NCBI GenBank assembly: GCA_964195425.1
Contig: CAXMOM010000016.1
Span: forward strand, 62,001-126,000
Direction of reading: 5' to 3'
DNA: 64,000 nucleotides
From: Glaciecola sp964195425
GTDB taxonomy: Bacteria; Pseudomonadota; Gammaproteobacteria; Enterobacterales; Alteromonadaceae
The translations under genes were made by a program, and so were the position numbers. Shown piece by piece: positions 24,616-34,555 of this stretch (positions within the stretch are counted from its first letter, which is position 1; every line of letters starts with the position of its first letter). Under the pieces are notes generated by a model, which saw nothing but the letters and a program-made list of their open reading frames with translations, searched no databases and was not told the origin of the DNA.

Positions 24616-26949
24616 ATGCCTAAATTTTTTGGTTACATCACTGTTCACAATATAGTAAATCAGCCTATGCAATCTCCTTTGCCTACGCTATCTACCGTAA
24701 TGGTGGTTTCCCTTTTATTTTTCGCAAAATTGGGTTTTGCCCAGCAATCCAGCCCTAGTCAACAAGACAGAATCAAATCAGCTTCTGTTGCGACATCTGC
24801 AATTCCTGTTACATGCAAAGCTCCCACATTTACCTACGGACCGCCAAAAGACAACAAAGGCAATATTATCGTTAAGTCTGAGTCGGCTCTATTGGTGAAA
24901 GACGCGCTAGCCGTGTTTGAAGGAGATGTATCAATTGTTAGTCCGACATCAACAATTACCGCAGATAGCGCAAACATTTTAGATAATGGACGAGAAATAC
25001 AAGCTAGTGGCGATGTGCAATACACCGACGCATTGTTGCAAGTTAATAGCGAAGCGGTTGAAGTAAATAGCAACTTGAGGCTATTGCAGATGCAAGAGAC
25101 CAGCTATAAAATTGCCGGTATCAATGGTCGTGGCGGCGCTGATTTATTATCAATCTCGCAAGAGCGCGGCGTAACGCTCGAAGACGTATCGTTTACTACC
25201 TGCCCTGAAGGCGGCGAAGATTGGAAAATTCAAGCGTCTGAAATATCAATTAAAAAAGGTATGCCCTTTGGTGAGGCTTACAACACCCGTTTCTATGTGG
25301 GTGGCGTGCCCATCTTTTATCTACCCTATTTTGCATTTCCTATTACGACTGAACGGCAAACCGGCTTTTTATTCCCACAGTTTGGCAGTAGCTCAACGAC
25401 AGGACTGGAATGGGAACAACCTTTCTACTGGAATATTGCGCCCAATATGGATGCAACAATTTCTACTCGCTTGATGACTAATCGAGGCCTGCAGCTGAAA
25501 ACAGAATTCAGGTATTTATCCGACAATCATGCGGGTGAATTACAACTCGAATATTTACCCAACGACAACGACCTTTTAAACAACGAAGAACGATACTTCT
25601 ATCGTTATCTTCATCGTGGTAAGTTGAACGAAAACTGGTCTATCAGCGCCGACATAAGTGATATAAGTGACAACAACTACATTATAGACTTAGGCTCTGA
25701 TTATTATAATCAAGCCGACACCCATTTGTATCGCCAAGCTGGTGTGAATTACAACTCCGACACCTTAGATTTCTCGGTGTTTGTGCGCGATTTTACCACC
25801 ATCGGCGTATCGACAAGTAATTATAGAGCGCTTCCTGAGGCAAAATTAAATTACATTAGCAGCGTAAACGATTTCCTGAACGTTGGAGTAAAGTCGGAAC
25901 TGGCTTATTTCGAAAACGAATCACTTACTTCACCCGACGCATTTCGATTTCACATAGAGCCTTCTATTAGTTTGCCTTATCAGCGTGCATGGGGCGAGCT
26001 GTTAGCGCAAGTAAGTGTTTTACATACCTACTACAAGCAAGACTTAAAAGGACAAGATTTGGCCTTAGATGAAGAGCTTACCCGTACTCTTGGTCAAGCT
26101 CGTTTGTTTGGTTCACTAATATTTGAAAAACCTCAGCGTGTTTTAGGAAGCGAATATACGCTCACCGTAGAGCCTAAAGCCCAATATTTGTTTACCAGCT
26201 TTGAAGAACAAAGCAATATTGGCTTGTACGACTCGACACCGCTGCTGACAAACTTCAATAATTTATTTCGAGGCCAAGAGTTTACAGGGCTAGACAGAAT
26301 AAACGATAATAACCAGGTTACCTTGGGCGCGACTTCAAGACTCATTGATGGCAATAACAATGAAGTATTAGTCGCCAGTGTTGCCCAAATCCTTTATATT
26401 CAAGATTCTCGATTAATAGACGGTCTGCGCGAAGGAAACCGCTCATCAATTGCGGCAGAGTTAGATTGGCAAGTGAACCAAAACTGGTTATTACACTCTG
26501 ATATACAGGTAGGAAATCAGTCGAATCGAGTTGAACGTAGCAGCTTGTCGACCGAATACCGTTTAGGCGAAAATAAGCTTATCAAAATCAACCACAGATA
26601 TATTCGTGAATTGTCGAACGAACGCATTGACCAAGTGGGCTTAACCGCTAGCTGGCCTATTTCTGATAATTGGCATTGGGTAGGTCGCTACTATCGCGAT
26701 TTACGTCAATCAAGAAGTATTGAGTCCTTTATGGGCATTGAATATGAAAGTTGTTGCTGGGCCTTGCGCTTAACAGTAAGGCGTAATCTAGCAACACGAT
26801 TTAACAATAATGGTGTGCGCGATTTGAATGAATTTGATTCAGGCATTGCGTTACAATTTGTATTTAAAGGAATGGGGAATAGTAACAAGAAAGTTGATAT
26901 GCTTAGCCAAGGTTTGTTTGGCTATCGTCAGCCGTTTGTACTGAATTAA
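24616..26949 (+). CDS. lptD: LPS-assembly outer membrane protein LptD
   Basis: Outer-membrane beta-barrel that, with LptE, inserts lipopolysaccharide into the outer leaflet. The 777 residues are close to E. coli LptD (784). A signal sequence precedes FAQQSS; then an OstA/LptA-like jelly-roll (FEGDVSIVSPTSTITADSAN) and a long barrel. Conserved disulfide cysteines are visible: VTCKAP near the N-terminus, FTTCPEGGEDW, and the double cysteine YESCCWALRLTVRR near the C-terminus. The listed start gives a long signal; the internal ATG at 24667 would give a more typical signal peptide, and neither has a strong ribosome site. surA follows 21 bases on. Confidence 0.96.
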   Translation: MPKFFGYITVHNIVNQPMQSPLPTLSTVMVVSLLFFAKLGFAQQSSPSQQDRIKSASVATSAIPVTCKAPTFTYGPPKDNKGNIIVKSESALLVKDALAVFEGDVSIVSPTSTITADSANILDNGREIQASGDVQYTDALLQVNSEAVEVNSNLRLLQMQETSYKIAGINGRGGADLLSISQERGVTLEDVSFTTCPEGGEDWKIQASEISIKKGMPFGEAYNTRFYVGGVPIFYLPYFAFPITTERQTGFLFPQFGSSSTTGLEWEQPFYWNIAPNMDATISTRLMTNRGLQLKTEFRYLSDNHAGELQLEYLPNDNDLLNNEERYFYRYLHRGKLNENWSISADISDISDNNYIIDLGSDYYNQADTHLYRQAGVNYNSDTLDFSVFVRDFTTIGVSTSNYRALPEAKLNYISSVNDFLNVGVKSELAYFENESLTSPDAFRFHIEPSISLPYQRAWGELLAQVSVLHTYYKQDLKGQDLALDEELTRTLGQARLFGSLIFEKPQRVLGSEYTLTVEPKAQYLFTSFEEQSNIGLYDSTPLLTNFNNLFRGQEFTGLDRINDNNQVTLGATSRLIDGNNNEVLVASVAQILYIQDSRLIDGLREGNRSSIAAELDWQVNQNWLLHSDIQVGNQSNRVERSSLSTEYRLGENKLIKINHRYIRELSNERIDQVGLTASWPISDNWHWVGRYYRDLRQSRSIESFMGIEYESCCWALRLTVRRNLATRFNNNGVRDLNEFDSGIALQFVFKGMGNSNKKVDMLSQGLFGYRQPFVLN

Positions 26950-26970
26950 TTTTCCGAAAATAGAGTAGTT

Positions 26971-28278
26971 ATGAAAAAGATATTTTTAGTAGTGATAGCG
27001 TTAGTAATAGCAGCCTCAGGGCTAATGGCAACAAGTGCCTCAATTAACGCTCGTGAGTTGTTAGATAAAGTGGCGGTTATCGTCGATCAAGGGGTTGTGC
27101 TTGAAAGTGAAATCACAGACCTAGTAAAAGGCGTAAAAGATAACGCCATTGCCAACGGCCAAACGCTTCCTTCTGATGCTGCGCTTAGACGCCAAGCGAT
27201 TGAGCGTTTAATACTTGAAAACTTACAAGCGCAAATGGCTGATAGTATGGGAATTCAGATAAGCGATCCACAGCTTGACCAGACTATTCAAAATATCGCG
27301 CAGCAGGCAAATATGAGTATGCCTGAATTTCGTAATCAAATTCTTAACGATGGACTTGCTTTTGAAGTATACCGTGAACAGGTAAGAAAAGAGCTGATTA
27401 CCGGTGAAGTTCGCAGGGCTAATGTGCGTCGTAGAGTGTACATAACAGAACAAGAAATCGACACACTCATGGCCGTGATCAACCAACAGGGCGACGAACA
27501 GGCTGAATATCAGTTGTCTCACATTCTTATAGATATCCCCGGTGATGCTTCTGAAGAAATAGTTGGTGAAGCTAGAGATCGTGCAGAAAAGATTTTAGAT
27601 TTATTAGGCACCGGCTCTGACTTTGCACGTTTAGCAATTGGTGCGTCGTCTGGTCCTAAAGCGCTTGAGGGCGGTAATATGGGATGGATGAACATTAACT
27701 CAATGCCAACCTTGTTTGCTGAAGCGGTTGGCGACAAAAAGAAAGATGAAGTGATTGGCCCAATTAGAAGTGGTGCCGGGTTCCACATATTAAAAATTGC
27801 CGATACGCGCGGCGCAGAAATTGTGGAAATTGAAGAAGTAAACGCTCGCCATATATTAATATCGCCATCAATCATACTTAGCGACAACAAAGCAGAGCAG
27901 ATGCTAAAAGAGTTTAGAGCTCAGTTAATTGAAGGTGATGCTGACTTTGCAGAGTTAGCGAAAGAGCACAGTGAAGACCCTGGCTCTGCGCTGCAAGGCG
28001 GGGTGCTTGGTTGGAACGATCCTAGTATTTATGTACCTGAATTTAAGGAATCTTTGGCTAGCTTAAAAAAAGACGAATACAGCATGCCAATACGCACCGT
28101 ACATGGCTGGCACTTAATACAATTAATCGATCGCCGCGTGGACGATGCTACAGAAAAACGCAAAGAAGATCGTGCCTATCAACTTATATACAATCGCAAG
28201 TTCCAAGAAGAAACCGACGCGTGGATACGTGAAATGCGAGATCAAGCTTATATTGAAGTGCTTGATGAGAGTGTATAA
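26971..28278 (+). CDS. surA: Periplasmic chaperone/peptidyl-prolyl isomerase SurA
   Basis: Main periplasmic chaperone for outer-membrane proteins such as LptD and the TonB receptors encoded in this window. The 435-residue protein has a signal peptide (MKKIFLVVIALVIAASGLMA), an N-terminal chaperone domain (VAVIVDQGVVLESEITDLV), two parvulin domains (YQLSHILIDIPGD and VNARHILISPSII, each with a GGxxGW pattern: EGGNMGWM and QGGVLGWN), and a C-terminal helix. Position between lptD and pdxA matches E. coli. Confidence 0.96.
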   Translation: MKKIFLVVIALVIAASGLMATSASINARELLDKVAVIVDQGVVLESEITDLVKGVKDNAIANGQTLPSDAALRRQAIERLILENLQAQMADSMGIQISDPQLDQTIQNIAQQANMSMPEFRNQILNDGLAFEVYREQVRKELITGEVRRANVRRRVYITEQEIDTLMAVINQQGDEQAEYQLSHILIDIPGDASEEIVGEARDRAEKILDLLGTGSDFARLAIGASSGPKALEGGNMGWMNINSMPTLFAEAVGDKKKDEVIGPIRSGAGFHILKIADTRGAEIVEIEEVNARHILISPSIILSDNKAEQMLKEFRAQLIEGDADFAELAKEHSEDPGSALQGGVLGWNDPSIYVPEFKESLASLKKDEYSMPIRTVHGWHLIQLIDRRVDDATEKRKEDRAYQLIYNRKFQEETDAWIREMRDQAYIEVLDESV

Positions 28279-28281
28279 TTG

Positions 28282-29292
28282 ATGAGTTCTAATGACCTTA
28301 ATACTCATGATTCACTGATAAAACTTGCTGTTACTCCCGGAGAGCCTGCTGGTATTGGACCCGATCTTGTTATTTTGTTAGCTGAGCACGAATGGGAGGC
28401 TCAATTAGTGGTGTTTGCAGATACTGCATTACTACAATCACGAGCGGCCATGCTAGGCAAAAAAATAGACATTATTCCCTATACGAAAGGAATGGACTAT
28501 TTACAAAAGCCCGGACAGATAATTGTAAGGCATGTTCCTTGTGCAAAAGAATCTGTTGCCGGAGAGCTCGATAGCGAAAACGGTCATTATGTTGTAGATA
28601 CATTGCGCCTTGCCTGCGAAGCAAATATGGAAGGCGATTTTGACGCTGTAGTTACCGGGCCTGTGCATAAGGGAATAATAAACAAAGCGGGTGTCTCGTT
28701 TAGCGGTCACACCGAATACTTTGCCGTGCAATCAAATACCGCCGACGTTGTTATGATGCTGGCTACCGATGGTCTGCGGGTTTGTTTAGCCACCACGCAT
28801 ATTCCTTTGGCGTACGTAAGTAAAGCCATTACACCAGAACGAATCGAAAAAGTAATCGGTATTATGCATGCCGATTTACAACACAAATTTGGCATTGAAA
28901 GGCCCACCATTTATGTATGTGGATTGAACCCCCATGCCGGCGAAGATGGACATTTGGGTAAAGAAGAAATTCAGATCATTACACCTACATTGAACCGTCT
29001 ACGAGAAGCCGGAATGGACCTTGTAGGACCATTACCCGCCGACACTATTTTCCAACCTAAGTATTTAGATAAGGCAGATGCAGTACTGGCGATGTATCAC
29101 GACCAAGGATTGCCGGTATTAAAATTTAAAGGTTTTGGTAATTCGGTCAACATAACACTTGGCCTACCGTTCATTCGCACATCGGTTGACCATGGCACTG
29201 CGACTGACTTAGCGGGCACAGGCCAGGCAGATACAGGCAGCATGGCACGTGCAATCAATAAAGCAATTAAGCTCGCCAAACTAAAACTGTGA
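28282..29292 (+). CDS. pdxA: 4-hydroxythreonine-4-phosphate dehydrogenase
   Basis: NAD-dependent oxidation and decarboxylation of 4-phosphohydroxy-threonine to 3-amino-2-oxopropyl phosphate, the substrate of PdxJ. The 336-residue protein shows AVTPGEPAGIGPDLVI, VTGPVHKGIINKAG, the metal-binding histidine in FSGHTEYFA, and the C-terminal metal site in AMYHDQGLPVLKFKGF. The frame opens one codon earlier with a TTG; the ATG at 28282 is the normal start, three bases after the surA stop codon. It completes the vitamin B6 branch together with pdxJ (10119). Confidence 0.96.
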   Translation: MSSNDLNTHDSLIKLAVTPGEPAGIGPDLVILLAEHEWEAQLVVFADTALLQSRAAMLGKKIDIIPYTKGMDYLQKPGQIIVRHVPCAKESVAGELDSENGHYVVDTLRLACEANMEGDFDAVVTGPVHKGIINKAGVSFSGHTEYFAVQSNTADVVMMLATDGLRVCLATTHIPLAYVSKAITPERIEKVIGIMHADLQHKFGIERPTIYVCGLNPHAGEDGHLGKEEIQIITPTLNRLREAGMDLVGPLPADTIFQPKYLDKADAVLAMYHDQGLPVLKFKGFGNSVNITLGLPFIRTSVDHGTATDLAGTGQADTGSMARAINKAIKLAKLKL

Positions 29293-29301
29293 GTATAGCT
29301 A

Positions 29302-30105
29302 ATGAGCAATAAACATTTAGGCCACACCGCTCGAAAGCGATTTGGCCAAAACTTTCTGCATGACGAGTACATTATAGATAAAATCGTTAGTGCTATTGGG
29401 CCCAAACGAGACGACAACATTGTAGAAATAGGCCCAGGATTAGGCGCGTTAACCGAGCCGGTAGCTGAATTAGTCGATTTTTTTACGGTAGTAGAGCTAG
29501 ACAGAGATTTAGCCGCAAGGCTTCGCTCTCATCCGTTTATACGTGATAAGCTTAACGTAGTAGAACAAGATGCGCTTAAATTTGACTTTTCACAGCTACA
29601 TCAGTCTGAGAAAAAAATAAGAGTGTTTGGAAATTTACCGTACAACATTTCGACACCACTGATGTTTCATTTGTTTAAGTATTGCGAACATATTCAAGAC
29701 ATGCATTTTATGTTGCAACACGAAGTCGTGAAACGTTTGTGTGCCAAAAGTGGCAGCAAATTATATGGCCGACTATCGGTAATGGCGCAATATTACTGTA
29801 GCGCTGTACCCGTGGTAATGGTGCCGCCAACAGCATTTAAGCCAGCACCAAAGGTAGATTCAGCCGTAGTTAGATTAACACCACGCCCAGAGCCTCTATA
29901 TGGAGTGAAATCTGTGCAGACTCTACAAACGGTGGTAACGGCGGCTTTTAATCAGCGCAGAAAAACCATAAGAAATAGCTTAAAAAACTTGTTAAACGAG
30001 CAACAAATAACTGCATTGGATATAAATCCAGACAGCCGCGCTGAGCAAATCACCTTAGAGGAGTTTGCAAAGCTTGCCAATGCTTCGCACGAGACTTGTA
30101 CATGA
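29302..30105 (+). CDS. rsmA: 16S rRNA (A1518/A1519-N6) dimethyltransferase
   Basis: Dimethylates two adjacent adenosines in the 3' hairpin of 16S rRNA (KsgA). The 267 residues include ARKRFGQNFLHDEYIIDKIV at the N-terminus, the SAM site VEIGPGLGALTEP, the catalytic NLPYNIST, and the C-terminal TAAFNQRRKTIRNSLK. Length and motifs match E. coli KsgA (273). It lies between pdxA and apaG with short gaps, as in E. coli. Confidence 0.97.
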   Translation: MSNKHLGHTARKRFGQNFLHDEYIIDKIVSAIGPKRDDNIVEIGPGLGALTEPVAELVDFFTVVELDRDLAARLRSHPFIRDKLNVVEQDALKFDFSQLHQSEKKIRVFGNLPYNISTPLMFHLFKYCEHIQDMHFMLQHEVVKRLCAKSGSKLYGRLSVMAQYYCSAVPVVMVPPTAFKPAPKVDSAVVRLTPRPEPLYGVKSVQTLQTVVTAAFNQRRKTIRNSLKNLLNEQQITALDINPDSRAEQITLEEFAKLANASHETCT

Positions 30106-30116
30106 GATATCAATAG

Positions 30117-30491
30117 ATGAATCAACCCGTTCAAATTGAAGTCACCACTAAATACTTGGGTAAGCAAGACCACGCTAAAAAACCCGAAATGTATGTATTT
30201 AGTTATACGGTTAATATAACCAATACGGGCAGCGAAGCAGTAAAGCTGCTGAGTCGGTATTGGTTGATTACTAATGGTGATGGCGAAAAAGTTGAAGTAG
30301 AAGGCGATGGAGTAATTGGTGAACAACCGGTTATTGCCCCTAATCAAACTTACTCTTACACCAGTGCTTCTATGTTAAAAACTGAAGTTGGAACCATGGA
30401 AGGCTTTTATAACTTTGAGGCCGCTGACCAAGACAATTTTAAAGCGCCTATTCCGGTGTTTAGTTTAGCTGTCCCAAATAGCTTGCATTAA
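30117..30491 (+). CDS. apaG: ApaG protein
   Basis: Small conserved protein with a fibronectin type III-like fold; its biochemical role is not settled. The 124 residues show the family's strands VEVTTKYLGKQD-like N-terminus, YTVNITNTGSEAVKLLSRYW, VEVEGDGVIGEQPVIAPNQT, and the core YTSASMLKTEVGTMEGFY. Standard length is about 125. It is the fifth gene in lptD-surA-pdxA-rsmA-apaG-apaH, 11 bases after rsmA. Confidence 0.96.
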   Translation: MNQPVQIEVTTKYLGKQDHAKKPEMYVFSYTVNITNTGSEAVKLLSRYWLITNGDGEKVEVEGDGVIGEQPVIAPNQTYSYTSASMLKTEVGTMEGFYNFEAADQDNFKAPIPVFSLAVPNSLH

Positions 30492-30520
30492 TATGACATC
30501 GCAACTATGAAGCGCGCAAT

Positions 30521-31342
30521 ATGAGGAACTATGTCGTAGGTGACATACAAGGCTGCTACAAAGGCTTAATTAAGCTTTTACATAAAGCAGGCTTTCGGCC
30601 TCACAAAGACAAGTTGTGGGCGGTGGGTGATTTAGTAGCTCGCGGTCCAGATAGCTTTGCTACTATGGAGTATTTGTTTGATTTGGGCCCTCACTTCGAT
30701 ACGGTATTAGGCAACCACGATCTTCACTTAATAGCCTGTGCTTACGGCATTAGCAAAGCTAAACCCCAAGACAAACTTGAGCAGCTTATTAAGCATAAAC
30801 ATTGTTCTAAATTCATTGATTTTTTACTGACCAAACCACTCGCCGTCTCCCCAATCGAAAACACTCTAATTAGTCATGCCGGTTTATATCCAAAATGGTC
30901 TTTCGGTAAAGCACTAAAACTCTCTAAAGAAATAGAAACTCAGTTACAAGGTGATCACGTAGAAAAGTTCTTAAACAATATGTATGGAAATTTGCCGAAT
31001 GCATGGCATAAAGACCTGAAAGGTTATGCTAGATATCGATTTATTGTTAACGCATTTACGCGCATGCGCTTTGTGAATAAAGATACGAGTTTGGATTTTG
31101 ACACTAAGTGCCATCCCAAAAATGCGAGCAAGCATTTACATCCATGGTTTAATCATGAAAATACCGCTTTAAAAGCATCACAAACCCTTTTGTTTGGTCA
31201 CTGGGCATCTTTATTAGGTGACGTGCCAAGTCGCCTTCCAATCGACGCTAGCGTGATTGCTTTAGATACTGGCTATGTCTGGGGCAATAAAATGCGCCTG
31301 TACTGCCTAGAAACGCAAGAATTTTCTCACTCTCAAGCATAA
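30521..31342 (+). CDS. apaH: Symmetrical bis(5'-nucleosyl)-tetraphosphatase
   Basis: Hydrolyses Ap4A to two ADP. The 273-residue protein is a metallophosphatase with motifs YVVGDIQGCYKGLIKLL, LWAVGDLVARGPDS, VLGNHDLHLIA, and the C-terminal LLFGHWASL. All metal-ligand positions appear intact. It closes the lptD-apaH operon; no obvious hairpin terminator follows before the chemoreceptor. Confidence 0.96.
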   Translation: MRNYVVGDIQGCYKGLIKLLHKAGFRPHKDKLWAVGDLVARGPDSFATMEYLFDLGPHFDTVLGNHDLHLIACAYGISKAKPQDKLEQLIKHKHCSKFIDFLLTKPLAVSPIENTLISHAGLYPKWSFGKALKLSKEIETQLQGDHVEKFLNNMYGNLPNAWHKDLKGYARYRFIVNAFTRMRFVNKDTSLDFDTKCHPKNASKHLHPWFNHENTALKASQTLLFGHWASLLGDVPSRLPIDASVIALDTGYVWGNKMRLYCLETQEFSHSQA

Positions 31343-31414
31343 AGTTTTCCCCATTATTGACGATAACGCCTTAACGAACATTTTTTAGTTTAAACACACT
31401 AGGTAGGAGTTATC

Positions 31415-33439
31415 ATGAGAATCACAGTAGCGATTCGTGTAATAGGCGGCTTTATGGTAATAAGCTTACTGTTAATTGCTTTAGGAATATCGTCTATAAG
31501 AAGCGTGAGTAACATTGGAAAAGCTTCTGAAGAATTAAGTAATGTCGCCTTACCTACCGTCGCGAGTAGTTCAGATTTAAAAGCCTCTTTTTTGAATATG
31601 GGCCGCTTAACGTTTGAAGGCTTTGTTAGTGACGATAGAGTTAACGTAACTGAAAAACAGAATGAGTATGCTTCTGCTAAAGAAAACTTTGATTCGATTA
31701 TTGCCAAGCTAGTAGACGTTGTAAAAAATGACAAAAATTTATCTACATCTGCGACAAACGTTCAAATCATTTATGATGGTTATAATCAAAGTGCCCAAGG
31801 CATGTTTGAGTCGCATACCAATGCTATAGATTTAGAAACTTCACTGTCTGACATTATTGAGCAACTCGAAGAAAAAACAGATGATGCATCGTCTTTGCTA
31901 CTCGACTTTACAGACTTAGACGAGGTAGCCAACTCTGTTAGTTTACAGGCTGCTGCAGATCTTACCAACGACTTAGAATCTAGTCTGCTGTCATTGTTAA
32001 CTACTTCATCAGAATATAAAAACACCGAAACAATTCAAAGAGCTGAGCTAAGACGCCAAGGCGTAACTTTAGTACTACAGCAAACTAACACCAAACTCAG
32101 TGCAATTAACGATGCCGCCAATGGCGCTGACACTTCAGGCACAATAGATGACGTATCTGCATTAGTCAGCGAAATAGATGGCTTACTGACCAAGCCAAAT
32201 GGCTTATTAAACATTAAACTATCGCAGTTACACGCAATTGAAAAAGCACAAAATTTGCTTGAAGAGTCTGACTTAAAAATTGCTGAGGGTGTAACGCAAC
32301 TTACATTGCTAAATCAATTAGCCGACAAGAAAGCATTAGATATTAAAAGCAGCGTATCGGATCAAATATCAAGCAGTACTTGGACTGTCGTACTGGTTAT
32401 CTTCGGCTCACTTGCGATTGCTACCGGTATCGCATACGTAAGTGTTCGCGCCATAACAATACCCTTGGCACGTGTAAATGAGCTATTAAAGGTAGCATCT
32501 TCTGGTGATTTAACACACAGGCTTGATGACTCATCAACCGATGAATTTGGTATTCTTGCTAGCAACTGTAATCAGCTTATCGATAACTTGAAAGAGTTAA
32601 TCAACACTATTAATCAACGTGCCGATCAGCTTGCGGCAGCTAGTGTTCAAACTTCTACTATAACCTTGCAAACAACTGCATCAATAGAAGATCAAAAATT
32701 ACAAATTTCACAAATTGCTGCTGCAACCACCCAAATGCATACAACCGCCGAGCTGGTTTCCGCTAATGCCGACGATACCCTCAAACAAATAAAACATGCC
32801 GATGTTGAAGCAGAAAAAGTGAAGGCGATATCTGCGAAAAACAAATCAACTATCCAAGTGTTGGCAAACGACGTTGAAGAAGCTGCAGAGGTTATTAACA
32901 AACTACATCAAGATAGCGCTAGCATAAGCGGTATTCTTGACGTTATCCGTGGTGTTGCAGACCAAACTAATTTACTTGCGCTTAATGCTGCAATTGAAGC
33001 CGCACGCGCCGGTGAACAAGGCCGAGGCTTCGCAGTAGTGGCCGACGAAGTTAGAACACTTGCAAGTCGTACACAAAAATCTACCCAAGAAATTAACTCG
33101 ATGATTGAAGTGTTGCAGGCAGGGGCTGAAAAAGCAGTTGCCGTAATGAACCAAGGTAGAGAGCAAACTGTTGTATGTGTTGAGCAAACTGAAACAGCTG
33201 GCGAAGCCCTCAACCTCATTACCGATGCTGTGCACAAAGCCTACGAGGTAAGTACCCGCATTGAGCAAGCGGCACGCGAACAGCACACAGTGTCATCTGA
33301 AATTAGTGAGCGCTTGGAAAACATAGTAGGTATAGCAGAACAGACAACCGTTGGTGCTCAGCAAACATCTGACTCAAGCGCTGAAGTAGCGCGTTTGGCT
33401 GAGGAATTACAAGAGTCAATCGGACGATTTAAAGTATAG
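31415..33439 (+). CDS. Methyl-accepting chemotaxis protein
   Basis: Transmembrane chemoreceptor signalling to CheA/CheW. The 674 residues have a transmembrane helix at the start (VIGGFMVISLLLIALGISSI), a large periplasmic four-helix-like sensor of about 290 residues with many serines and acidic residues, a second helix (WTVVLVIFGSLAIATGIAYV), a HAMP domain (PLARVNELLKVASSGDLTHR), and the cytoplasmic signalling domain with the hairpin tip DQTNLLALNAAIEAARAGEQ then FAVVADEVRTLA. The ligand cannot be read from the sequence. GGAG lies seven bases before the ATG. There is no C-terminal CheR-tether pentapeptide; it ends IGRFKV. Confidence 0.93.
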   Translation: MRITVAIRVIGGFMVISLLLIALGISSIRSVSNIGKASEELSNVALPTVASSSDLKASFLNMGRLTFEGFVSDDRVNVTEKQNEYASAKENFDSIIAKLVDVVKNDKNLSTSATNVQIIYDGYNQSAQGMFESHTNAIDLETSLSDIIEQLEEKTDDASSLLLDFTDLDEVANSVSLQAAADLTNDLESSLLSLLTTSSEYKNTETIQRAELRRQGVTLVLQQTNTKLSAINDAANGADTSGTIDDVSALVSEIDGLLTKPNGLLNIKLSQLHAIEKAQNLLEESDLKIAEGVTQLTLLNQLADKKALDIKSSVSDQISSSTWTVVLVIFGSLAIATGIAYVSVRAITIPLARVNELLKVASSGDLTHRLDDSSTDEFGILASNCNQLIDNLKELINTINQRADQLAAASVQTSTITLQTTASIEDQKLQISQIAAATTQMHTTAELVSANADDTLKQIKHADVEAEKVKAISAKNKSTIQVLANDVEEAAEVINKLHQDSASISGILDVIRGVADQTNLLALNAAIEAARAGEQGRGFAVVADEVRTLASRTQKSTQEINSMIEVLQAGAEKAVAVMNQGREQTVVCVEQTETAGEALNLITDAVHKAYEVSTRIEQAAREQHTVSSEISERLENIVGIAEQTTVGAQQTSDSSAEVARLAEELQESIGRFKV

Positions 33440-33541
33440 ATACGTCAAAGACATAATGTAGAAACTTTACGTGTAGGTCTACAATATGGTTGCTTGTGCA
33501 GTTATTAGTAAATGAATTGAAGGTTTTGGTATACTTAAGCG

Positions 33542-34492
33542 TTATTTGATAAGCTCTATACACCAAGCAAAAAGACCTTCTTTTAGCCTAATAGGCTTAT
33601 AAGTAAAACTAGAAAATGTTGGCTCGGTAGAAGATTCAATTTTTTGAAGCTCTGAGCCAGATTTTGCAGACTTAAGCTGTTCAGTGAGCCTGTGATTAAA
33701 TTGCAATAAAGATCTTTTAGTACGCTTAAAATCTTGTTCTGTATGGCTCTGCCAAGACATAATAAACGGCACTAACAACTTACTGATATCGTTATACCAT
33801 TCACAACTTAATTCATCTAAATTGTTTTTCTGCAAATTTTTGAATGCCGTCAAAAGCGCTATGTTGTAGGTTTTAAATGTAAGCGCATTGTCTTTGAGCT
33901 CTAGGTTTTGACTAAAGATTGGAGAGTTATAAAACGCAACAAAATCCCCTAATTGCTCAACTATTCCCCCTTTTGAAAAAAAAGCTGCCATAAGCCGTAG
34001 CCCAGTCTTCGAACTTTGCGTAACAAAAGAGTGTTGGTGATGCAACATTGCAATAAAACGTCCATTCGGTTTTAATATGCGATAGACCTCTGGAATACTT
34101 AAAGTCAAATCTGAATATTCAATCCCAAATTGACTTACTGCAAAGTCAAAGTGACCATCTTCAAAGTCTAATTTCTCGGCTTTCATTTTTGGAAAGAAGG
34201 TAATGTCTGACAACATTTTGAAATGTTCTTGTGATGTATCAACAGACTCTAAAGGTTTTATATCAGCTGCATCACATCCATACATATTGAAATCATTACG
34301 ACATTGAACGCCAAGCAAAGCAAGACCGCCATTACCACACCCAATATCTAGACCAACTGATGAACTAGCCATAGTCTTAAAGATAGCTCCCCATATATCT
34401 CGTAACTCGCCATCGTAGCCTTTATTGTATTGACCTTCAGAAAAACTATGGACAGTATTACTAGTAGCCCAATATTCATCCCAATGTTTCAT
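33542..34492 (-). CDS. Class I SAM-dependent methyltransferase, paralogue 1
   Basis: Predicted methyltransferase of 316 residues. It begins KHWDEYWATSNTVHSFSEG; the SAM-binding motif I is VGLDIGCGNGGLALLG, followed by FDFAVSQFGIEYSDL and a post-motif RILKPNGRFIAMLHHQHS. The substrate is unknown. A second protein of the same type, at 47076-48047, shares the W-x-x-YW opening, the position of motif I and the SQ(F/Y)G(I/V)EY segment, so the two are paralogues. Both lie beside large TonB-dependent receptors: this one 64 bases downstream of receptor 1 on the same strand, though a terminator lies between. It might methylate a receptor, a cargo or a metabolite; this is not decidable here. Confidence 0.8.
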   Translation of the reverse strand: MKHWDEYWATSNTVHSFSEGQYNKGYDGELRDIWGAIFKTMASSSVGLDIGCGNGGLALLGVQCRNDFNMYGCDAADIKPLESVDTSQEHFKMLSDITFFPKMKAEKLDFEDGHFDFAVSQFGIEYSDLTLSIPEVYRILKPNGRFIAMLHHQHSFVTQSSKTGLRLMAAFFSKGGIVEQLGDFVAFYNSPIFSQNLELKDNALTFKTYNIALLTAFKNLQKNNLDELSCEWYNDISKLLVPFIMSWQSHTEQDFKRTKRSLLQFNHRLTEQLKSAKSGSELQKIESSTEPTFSSFTYKPIRLKEGLFAWCIELIK

Positions 34493-34503
34493 GTTTTCTC
34501 CAC

Positions 34504-34533
34504 AAACAAAAAAGGCGGGATAAATCCCGCCCT
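34504..34533 (-). terminator. Rho-independent terminator after TonB receptor 1
   Basis: An eight-base-pair GGCGGGAT/ATCCCGCC stem with a two-base loop (34514-34531) followed on the minus strand by six T. It lies just past the receptor stop and before methyltransferase 1, so some read-through or a separate promoter is needed for that gene. Confidence 0.88.
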
Positions 34534-34555
34534 TCTAATTTTAACTACTAACTAA